64,000 nt of DNA from Actinacidiphila sp965342175. GTDB taxonomy: Bacteria > Actinomycetota > Actinomycetes > Streptomycetales > Streptomycetaceae. This document shows, one piece after another, positions 58,833 to 64,000 of this stretch. Location of the stretch: the NCBI RefSeq assembly GCF_965342175.1, contig NZ_CBDRBL010000008.1, positions 68,121 to 132,120 of the forward strand, read 5' to 3'. Within the stretch, counting starts at the first letter, position 1. Each line of letters begins with the position of its first letter. The notes under the pieces were generated by a model that was not told the DNA's origin, did not search any database, and saw only the letters and a list, made by a program, of their open reading frames with translations. The position numbers and the translations under genes were made by a program.

Positions 58833-59920
58833 GCGGCACGGACGGGGACTTCACGCCGGAGGAGTCGGCGCGCGGCAGGGCCCTGCGCCGCGCCCAACTG
58901 CCCTTCCTGCTCGGCAGCCGTCTCGCCGGGCTCACGCTGCTGCTGGCACTCGGGCTGACCCCCGCGGGCGCCGCCCTCACCGGGCTGTTCGGCGACGTGT
59001 GGGCGCTGCGCGTGGCGGCCGGCGGTCTGCTGCTGGCGCTGCTCCAGCAGGCCGTCACCCTGCCCTTCTCCGCCCGGGTCCGCGTCATCCGGCGCCGCTA
59101 CGGACTCGTCACGCAGGGCTGGGGCGGTTGGGCCGTCGACGTGCTGCGGGGGCTGCTCGTCTCCGTCCCGCTCACGCTGGCCGCGCTGTACGGCTACTAC
59201 GCGCTCGGCTGGGCCTGGGCGGTGCTGGGCGCGGTGTGCGCGGCCGTCGTGCTGTCCTGGCTCGCCCCGGTCCTGCTGGAACCGCTCTTCAACCGATTCC
59301 GGCCGATGGAGGACGGGCCCCTGCGCGCGGCCCTGCTGGCGCTGGCCGAACGGGACCGGATCCCCGTACGGGAGGTGCTGGTCGCCGACGCGAGCCGGCG
59401 GACGACCGCGCTCAACGCGTACGTCTCCGGCTTCGGGCGCACCCGGCGGATCGTCGTCTACGACACACTGCTCGGCACGGCCCCGCCGGAGGAGGTCGAA
59501 CTCGTCGTCGCCCATGAGCTGGGGCACGTCAAGCACCGCGACGTGCTGCGTGGAACCCTGCTCGGCGCCCTGGGCGCGGGAGCGGGGGTCGGCCTGCTGT
59601 CCGCGGCCATGGCCGCCTCCCCCTACGGCACCGGCGACCCGCGCGGCCTGTTCCTGCTCGCCGCGCTGGCCGCGCTGCTGTCGGCGTGCGCCGGGCCGGC
59701 CGGCTGCGCCGTGAGCCGGCGCGCGGAACGGAGGGCGGACCGGCACGCCCTGGAGTTGACCGGGGACGCCGACCGGTTCATCGCCATGCAGCGCCGGCTC
59801 ACCGTCACGAATGTCTCCGACCCCGACCCGCCGCGCCTCCTGCACAGGATGCTCGGCACGCATCCCACCGCCGTCCAGCGCATCGCGGCGGCCCGTGCGT
59901 TCGCCGCCGCGAAGGGGTGA
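58829..59920 (+). CDS. M48 family integral-membrane metallopeptidase (Ste24/HtpX-like)
   Basis: 363 aa. N-terminal helices (about 26-50, 60-75, 104-125, 127-147), then RVRVIRRRYGLVTQGW and the M48 core with VVAHELGHVKHRDVL (His229, Glu230, His233) and the third ligand in AERRADRHALEL (about Glu300). It cleaves membrane or prenylated proteins in eukaryotes and stress-damaged ones in bacteria. Its start overlaps the stop of the lipoprotein peptidase, coupling two metalloproteases of the same envelope. Confidence 0.92.
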   Translation: MSGTDGDFTPEESARGRALRRAQLPFLLGSRLAGLTLLLALGLTPAGAALTGLFGDVWALRVAAGGLLLALLQQAVTLPFSARVRVIRRRYGLVTQGWGGWAVDVLRGLLVSVPLTLAALYGYYALGWAWAVLGAVCAAVVLSWLAPVLLEPLFNRFRPMEDGPLRAALLALAERDRIPVREVLVADASRRTTALNAYVSGFGRTRRIVVYDTLLGTAPPEEVELVVAHELGHVKHRDVLRGTLLGALGAGAGVGLLSAAMAASPYGTGDPRGLFLLAALAALLSACAGPAGCAVSRRAERRADRHALELTGDADRFIAMQRRLTVTNVSDPDPPRLLHRMLGTHPTAVQRIAAARAFAAAKG

Positions 59921-59995
59921 CGGCGCGGCCGGTTCCGGTCCGCGCGGCGCCGCAGCCGGCGTCGTGCCGTACACCCGTCCTGCGGGCGTGTCCCG

Positions 59996-60032
59996 CCGGT
60001 TTGGCCGCCCGCGCCGCGGGCCGCCAAACCGG
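59996..60032. terminator. Convergent terminator, M48 / PadR genes
   Basis: 17-base arms (59996-60012, 60016-60032) with one mismatch and a 3-base loop. Confidence 0.75.
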
Positions 60033-60125
60033 TGTCCAGGGGCGCGCGTTGTCCGGGAAAGCCCTCGGCGTCGGGTACGGCTCCGCGTACGTCTCGCCGG
60101 GCGTGGGGCCGTCTCCTGGGCGGCC

Positions 60126-60650
60126 TCAGTGGCTGAGCTCCGCGAGGGTCTCCGTGAGCCAGTCGCGTTCCGCGCTTCCCCTGGCGCGGGCGATGCGCAG
60201 CATGCCCTGCCGGAAGGGGTCGGCCGTGTCCTCGGCGCGCGGGTGCCGGCCGCGGTCGAAGAAGCCGGCTGCGGCGGTCCGCAGGAACTCCAGGCGGCGC
60301 CGCAGCACCGCGGCCTGCGCCGCGGTGTCGGGCAGGTGCCTCAGGAAGGCCAGGAGGACGAAGAAGCGCGTGGCGTCGGTGATCTCGATCGGCTTGGGGT
60401 CGCGGAGGCGGGCGAGCAGTCGCGTGCGCCCGGCGTCGGTGAGCGAGAGCACGCGGCGCGGCGCGGCGCCGGTCCCCGGTTCGGTGTGCTGGCTGACCAG
60501 TCCGGCAGCGGCGAGGCGGCTGATGGCCGGGTAGAGCGCGCCGTCGCTCACCGGGCGGACGTGGCCGTTGAGTGCGGTGATGCGCTCCTTGAGCTCGTAG
60601 CCGTGCAGGGATTCCTCGTAGAGGAAGCCCAGGATCGCGAGCTCCAGCAC
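60126..60650 (-). CDS. PadR-family transcriptional regulator
   Basis: 174 aa, GTG start. Winged helix at residues 1-75: LAILGFLYEESLHGYELKERI, then LNGHVRPVSDGALYPAISRLAAAGLV and LSLTDAGRTRLLARL, all PadR signatures. The C-terminal half is a helical dimer domain (PadR_C/Vir_act type; TDATRFFVLLAFLRHLPDTAAQ). PadR proteins repress neighbouring genes and themselves. Here no transporter or enzyme gene is adjacent on either side, but a perfect 12-base palindrome lies just upstream. Confidence 0.92.
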   Translation of the reverse strand: MLELAILGFLYEESLHGYELKERITALNGHVRPVSDGALYPAISRLAAAGLVSQHTEPGTGAAPRRVLSLTDAGRTRLLARLRDPKPIEITDATRFFVLLAFLRHLPDTAAQAAVLRRRLEFLRTAAAGFFDRGRHPRAEDTADPFRQGMLRIARARGSAERDWLTETLAELSH

Positions 60651-60677
60651 CGTTCGACACCTTTCCGGCCGTGTGTT

Positions 60678-60689
60678 CCGACATGTCGG
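60678..60689 (-). promoter_or_regulatory. Palindrome CCGACATGTCGG upstream of padR
   Basis: Perfect 12-base palindrome 28 bases before the PadR start codon, in the leader or promoter; candidate autoregulatory site. The half-site CCGACA/TGTCGG is shared with the ctaE palindrome at 44576. Confidence 0.45.
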
Positions 60690-60783
60690 CTGGGGCCCAT
60701 GATGCTACCCCTGAACGGTGTATATCGAATCGAGGTAGGGCACTCGAGGCGAGGCGCCCGAGGTCTCCGGTACCGCCCCCGCC

Positions 60784-61159
60784 GTCTCGCGCCCTTCGGG
60801 CGCACGGATGCGGGCTGCGGACGGGGAGGGTGGGCCTGTTGTCGACGGCGGTGTGCGGGTGGGCTCGTGGCCCGGGTTCAGAGGTCGTGCTGAGAGTGCT
60901 TGGCAGGTAGCGGTGGGGGCTTGATCCTGGCGGACGTTCGCCGGCTGTCAGCGACCACTCCCGCGACGCTGTACGGGGCAGTGCTACGCGACACTCGTCC
61001 TGCGGAATGGTTCGAGCAGGTCCAGGCCGCGGAACAGCGCCGAGATCGGGCTGCGTCCATCGCGTTGGCACGCGCCAGATCGCGGCCCGCTTCCGCTCGT
61101 CGTCGAGTGGTGCACCGTAGGGCTTCTGATCGCGGTATTGCGCCCGAAAGGCGCGAGAC
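60784..61159. repeat. Repeat element, copy B, with inverted ends
   Basis: Left end near 60777-60803 (CGCCGTCTCGCGCCCTTCGG and onward) and right end near 61138-61166 are inverted copies of about 25 bases with one or two differences. The left 110 bases match copy A at 7831. The longer interior is unlike copy A. Confidence 0.6.
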
Positions 61160-61296
61160 GGCGGGACGGCCGGGCCGCTGCCGGCACGACGCTCCGGGGG
61201 CCGAACGGGGGTCCGCCGGCCCGGCGACGCACGGTGGCACATCCGGGTCCCCTCCGCATCCGCATCCCTCAGCCCAGCCGCCCCGCGCCCCGGTCC

Positions 61297-62547
61297 CTAG
61301 CGGGCCAGCAGCTCCTCCGCGTCCTTACCGGGCTCCGGCAGAGGCGCCGCGGGTGCCGTGCGCGTCCGCTCCGGCAGCCGGGCGGTGGCGACCCACAACC
61401 GGCGGCACGCGACGAGCGAGGCGGCGACCAGCAGGCCGTTGCGGAGCAGCAGCAGCGTGATGCCGAGATCGGTGCTGCCGACGACGTCGCCGAAGCGCAT
61501 CGGGAACTCGTACACGGTGAGCACGGTCGCCGCGAGGATCAGCGCCGAGGGCAGCGCCATCACGCTGGCCCGCAGCGTGAGGCAGACGGCCGCGAGACCG
61601 ATCAGCCAGATCATGTACTGCGGGCTGATCACCCGGCTGGTCGTGGTGAAGAGCAGCACCGCGGTGAACGCCGCGTCGAAGGACGTCTGCGGGCCGTACG
61701 TCCTCGCCCGCAGCCGCCACAGCAGCAGCCAGGCGAAGGCGGCGACGGTCAGCCCGAGCGCGATGTTGCTCACCAGGCCCACATACGGCCCGAGGAACTC
61801 CATGGAGCCGTAGTTGAGCAGCACCTGCCCCTGCCAGCCGTGGTGCCGGGCGATGTGGAAGACGAGGGCGCCCAGGGACTCCACCTCGGTGCCCCGCTCG
61901 CCCTGGAAGCGCAGGAAGGCGAAAGCCCCCGGCATCCACAGCCAGAAGCCCAGGGCGAGGAGCCCCGCCCCGGCCGCGGCCGCCGTCCAGACCCGGCGGA
62001 CGCGGACCCCGGCGAGCAGCAGCACCGGCCAGACCTTGAGCATCGCGCCGAAGGCGATCAGCGCGCCCGCGACCCTGGGCCGGCGCACCGTCGCCAGCAG
62101 CGCGGCCACGGCGACGGCGGTGACCATGACGTCGTAGCGCGCGTACGCGGTGGGCCCCAGCAGCGGCACGCCCAGCACCCACACGTAGGCGCCGGCGACC
62201 CGCCGCCCCTTTCCGCGCGAACCGCGCAGCAGCAGCGCGAAGGCGACCAGGTCGGCGGCGCAGGCCAGCCAGAAGAAGGCGGTCGCGTAGTCGAGGAACG
62301 GCAGCATCCCGGGCGCCAGCACCGCGAGGGCCGCGGCGGGCGGGTACTGCCAGGTGACGTCCTGGTGGGGGAAGGTCCCGCTCCGCAGGACCTCGTACCA
62401 GCCGTGGTAGATCACCGACACGTCGGTGGTCACGTCCAACGGCGACAAGGTGAGCACCTTGAAGACGTAGAGCAGCAGGACGACCCGGGTGGCCACCCAG
62501 GCGAGGACCGGCCCGACCGGGAGCCGCTTGCCGCTGTCGCCTGCCAT
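61297..62547 (-). CDS. GT87-family membrane mannosyltransferase (DUF2029)
   Basis: 416 aa from ATG 62547 with GAGGTGG upstream (GTG 62553 also possible). About ten helices. The first outer loop carries the family acidic and aromatic residues (VTTDVSVIYHGWYEVLRSG, HQDVTWQYPPAAAL), where GT-C enzymes hold the catalytic aspartate; LIAFGAMLKVWPVLLLAG and VISPQYMIWLIGLAAV are typical GT87 blocks. Such enzymes use polyprenyl-phosphate mannose to extend phosphatidylinositol mannosides or lipoglycans outside the cell (PimE-like). Its neighbour on the other strand is a PimB-type enzyme, which supports that pathway. Confidence 0.9.
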   Translation of the reverse strand: MAGDSGKRLPVGPVLAWVATRVVLLLYVFKVLTLSPLDVTTDVSVIYHGWYEVLRSGTFPHQDVTWQYPPAAALAVLAPGMLPFLDYATAFFWLACAADLVAFALLLRGSRGKGRRVAGAYVWVLGVPLLGPTAYARYDVMVTAVAVAALLATVRRPRVAGALIAFGAMLKVWPVLLLAGVRVRRVWTAAAAGAGLLALGFWLWMPGAFAFLRFQGERGTEVESLGALVFHIARHHGWQGQVLLNYGSMEFLGPYVGLVSNIALGLTVAAFAWLLLWRLRARTYGPQTSFDAAFTAVLLFTTTSRVISPQYMIWLIGLAAVCLTLRASVMALPSALILAATVLTVYEFPMRFGDVVGSTDLGITLLLLRNGLLVAASLVACRRLWVATARLPERTRTAPAAPLPEPGKDAEELLAR

Positions 62548-62680
62548 GTCCACCTCGTCGAATCGGTACTGCTGTGATGATGCATGATGCCGGTCTCACC
62601 TGGGGACGGGCGTGTGGAGCTGAGACGCGCGGGGGCCGCGGCCGGTTGCCGCGGACCGCACCGGATACCCTCGGCGGCGT

Positions 62681-63811
62681 ATGGACAAGACCCTGATCGT
62701 CACCAACGACTTCCCGCCACGCCCCGGTGGCATCCAGGCGTTCGTGCACAGCATGGCGCTGCGGCTCGACCCCGGCCGGGTGGTGGTGTACGCGTCGACC
62801 TGGCGGGACGGCTCCGAAGTCGCCGCGTTCGACGCCGAGCAGCCCTTCCCGGTCGTACGTGATCGTACGACGATGCTGTTGCCCACCCCGAGGGTGACCC
62901 GGCGGGCCGCCGCGCTGCTGCGCGAACACGGCTGCACATCGGTGTGGTTCGGGGCGGCCGCCCCGCTGGGGCTGATGGCGCCCGCGCTGCGGCGTGCCGG
63001 GGCGCGCCGGCTGGTGGCGACGACCCACGGGCACGAGGCGGGATGGGCGCAGCTGCCCGCGAGCCGCGCGCTGCTGCGGCGGATCGGCGAGGGCACCGAC
63101 ACGATCACCTATCTGGGCGAGTACACCCGGTCCCGGATCGCCCGGGCGCTGACGCCCCAGGCCGCCGCGCGCATGGTGCAGCTGCCGCCGGGCGTGGACG
63201 AGAAGGTCTTCCACCCGGCGTCCGGCGGCGCGGCGGTGCGCGCCCGGCTGGGGCTCACCGACCGGCCGGTCGTCGTCTGCGTGTCCCGCCTGGTGCCGCG
63301 CAAGGGACAGGACACCCTGATCGAGGCGATGCCGAGGATCCTGGCCGGTCGGCCGGACGCCGTCCTGCTGGTCGTGGGCGGCGGCCCGTACGAGGACGAC
63401 CTGCGGCGGCTCGCCGAGCGGACGGGGGTGGCGGAGTCGGTGCGGTTCACCGGGGCCGTGCCCTGGGAGGAACTGCCCGCGCACTTCGGCGCCGGCGACG
63501 TCTTCGCCATGCCGTGCCGCACGCGCCGCGGCGGGCTGGACGTCGAGGGGCTCGGCATCGTCTACCTGGAGGCGTCGGCCACCGGACTGCCGGTCGTGGC
63601 GGGCGACTCCGGAGGCGCGCCGGACGCGGTGCTGGACGGCGAGACCGGCTGGGTGGTGCGCGGTGGGGAGCCCGCGGAGGCCGCCGAGCGGATCCTGGCG
63701 CTGCTGGGCGACGCGGAGCTGCGGCGCCGGATGGGCGAACGTGGGCGCACGTGGGTGGAGGAGGCCTGGCGCTGGGACCTGCTCGCCGAGCGGCTGAAGA
63801 CGCTTCTGTGA
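62681..63811 (+). CDS. GT4 glycosyltransferase, PimB-like (phosphatidylinositol mannoside mannosyltransferase)
   Basis: 376 aa, GT-B fold. N-terminal VTNDFPPRPGGIQAFVHSMAL with the GG motif; donor-domain SRLVPRKGQDTLIEAMPRI (Arg and Lys for GDP-mannose phosphates), and EGLGIVYLEASATGLPVVAGDSGGAPDAV, the EX7E region. The similarity I recall is to corynebacterial PimB' / Rv2188c, which adds the second mannose to PIM1. Cytosolic face of the membrane. Divergent from the GT87 gene, 130 bases apart. Confidence 0.9.
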   Translation: MDKTLIVTNDFPPRPGGIQAFVHSMALRLDPGRVVVYASTWRDGSEVAAFDAEQPFPVVRDRTTMLLPTPRVTRRAAALLREHGCTSVWFGAAAPLGLMAPALRRAGARRLVATTHGHEAGWAQLPASRALLRRIGEGTDTITYLGEYTRSRIARALTPQAAARMVQLPPGVDEKVFHPASGGAAVRARLGLTDRPVVVCVSRLVPRKGQDTLIEAMPRILAGRPDAVLLVVGGGPYEDDLRRLAERTGVAESVRFTGAVPWEELPAHFGAGDVFAMPCRTRRGGLDVEGLGIVYLEASATGLPVVAGDSGGAPDAVLDGETGWVVRGGEPAEAAERILALLGDAELRRRMGERGRTWVEEAWRWDLLAERLKTLL

Positions 63812-63875
63812 GGGGCGCCCCGTCCTGGGGGCGGTGATCGCGCACCCGGCCCTCCCGGCGGCCCCGCGAAACGCC

Positions 63876-63912
63876 GGTGGCCGCCCTCCGCACGAGGCGT
63901 ACGGCGGCCACC
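63876..63912 (+). terminator. Terminator-like hairpin after GT4 gene
   Basis: 10-bp arms GGTGGCCGCC / GGCGGCCACC (63876-63885, 63903-63912) with a 17-base loop. GAGGCGTACGGCG is repeated in and just after the hairpin. Confidence 0.6.
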
Positions 63913-63972
63913 CCCGTCACCGAGGCGTACGGCGACCGAGGAGGGTGTGTGCCCTCGCCGGGACTCAGCTCT

Positions 63973-64000
63973 CTTGACATCCTCCCGGGCTTAAAGGCCC
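63973..64000 (-). mobile_element. Terminal hairpin of an IS605/IS1341 (TnpB-type) element, cut by window edge
   Basis: CTTGACATCCTCCCGGGCTT followed by AAAGGCCC resembles the well-known end of TnpB-type elements, CTTGACATCCTCCC(n)GGGC-TnAAnGCCC, whose stem would be completed by bases beyond 64000. In the usual orientation this is the right end, so tnpB would lie to the right on the minus strand and read toward this window. Nothing of the gene is visible. Confidence 0.55.

Larger units (their letters stand above)
60651..61296. other. 646-base gene-free region
   Basis: Holds the PadR upstream palindrome (60678-60689) and repeat copy B (60784-61159). No intact frame looks coding. The middle of the repeat (60900-61110) has a locally protein-like plus-strand reading (TLYGAVLRDTRPAEWFEQVQ), possibly a relic, that I cannot assign. 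Confidence 0.5.

Noticed and set aside
60900..61110. Transposase fragment in repeat copy B.
   Set aside because: A short protein-like reading exists, but no DDE, serine or HUH motif could be seen, so it is noted only as a possible relic.

Overview
The sequence is very GC-rich, with strongly GC-biased third codon positions and frequent GTG starts. It carries a GlnR box at glnA, a SAM-IV riboswitch, actinobacterial qcrCAB and ctaCDEF respiratory genes, and the PspA/PspAA and PimB-type families. Together these point to a Streptomyces core chromosome. From memory, the order follows S. coelicolor from glnA (SCO2198) down to about SCO2132, so most of the window is ordinary conserved chromosome. I see no tRNA, rRNA, CRISPR array, complete transposon or secondary-metabolite cluster.

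Layout. 1-2040: end of an SRPBCC gene and GlnR-controlled glnA. 2.2-6 kb: an RDD membrane protein, a DUF4191 membrane protein, a small conserved protein and the lipB-lipA operon. 6.2-12.6 kb: an NsdA-like HTH/TPR regulator, a flavin oxidoreductase, a TIGR01777 epimerase, a GNAT enzyme, a DUF4240 protein and a WYL regulator. 12.7-17.7 kb: lpdA-E2 operon and pepA; the E2 needs the lipoate made by LipB/LipA. 18-22.1 kb: cobS, cobT and a CobU fused to a metallo-beta-lactamase-like domain (corrin nucleotide loop assembly). 22.2-26.4 kb: a small protein, an HtrA-like lipoprotein protease, a methyltransferase, a DUF3043 protein and pspA-pspAA. 26.6-32 kb: a two-component system followed by an RND permease. 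32-34.7 kb: a decayed GNAT gene, nadA and erpA. 34.7-39.3 kb: a membrane-anchored protein, a small protein, an adenosine-kinase-like enzyme and a cysteine desulfurase-TusA fusion with an abnormal 3' end. 39.5-48.8 kb: aerobic respiratory chain (ctaC-ctaD-ctaF, an L,D-transpeptidase, a degenerate receiver protein, ctaE, qcrC-qcrA-qcrB). 48.9-55 kb: trpD, a SAM-IV riboswitch with a tiny Met-rich ORF and a class V aminotransferase, an AsnC-type RAM protein, a rhomboid, a zinc-ribbon protein and a NYN-domain protein. 55.4-60.6 kb: two paralogous NlpC/P60 hydrolases, two metallopeptidases and a PadR regulator. 61.3-63.8 kb: a GT87 membrane mannosyltransferase and a PimB-type GT4 enzyme. The window ends on what looks like the terminal hairpin of an IS605/IS1341 (TnpB-type) element.

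The features most worth a second look are local. They are the SAM-IV leader with its six-codon ORF, the run-on reading frame of the desulfurase-TusA fusion, the GNAT pseudogene, a pair of imperfect repeat elements bounded by inverted ends (near 7.8 and 60.8 kb), several promoter-overlapping palindromes, a long hairpin ahead of the RND pump, and the IS605-type end. I did not find an obviously new multi-gene system.
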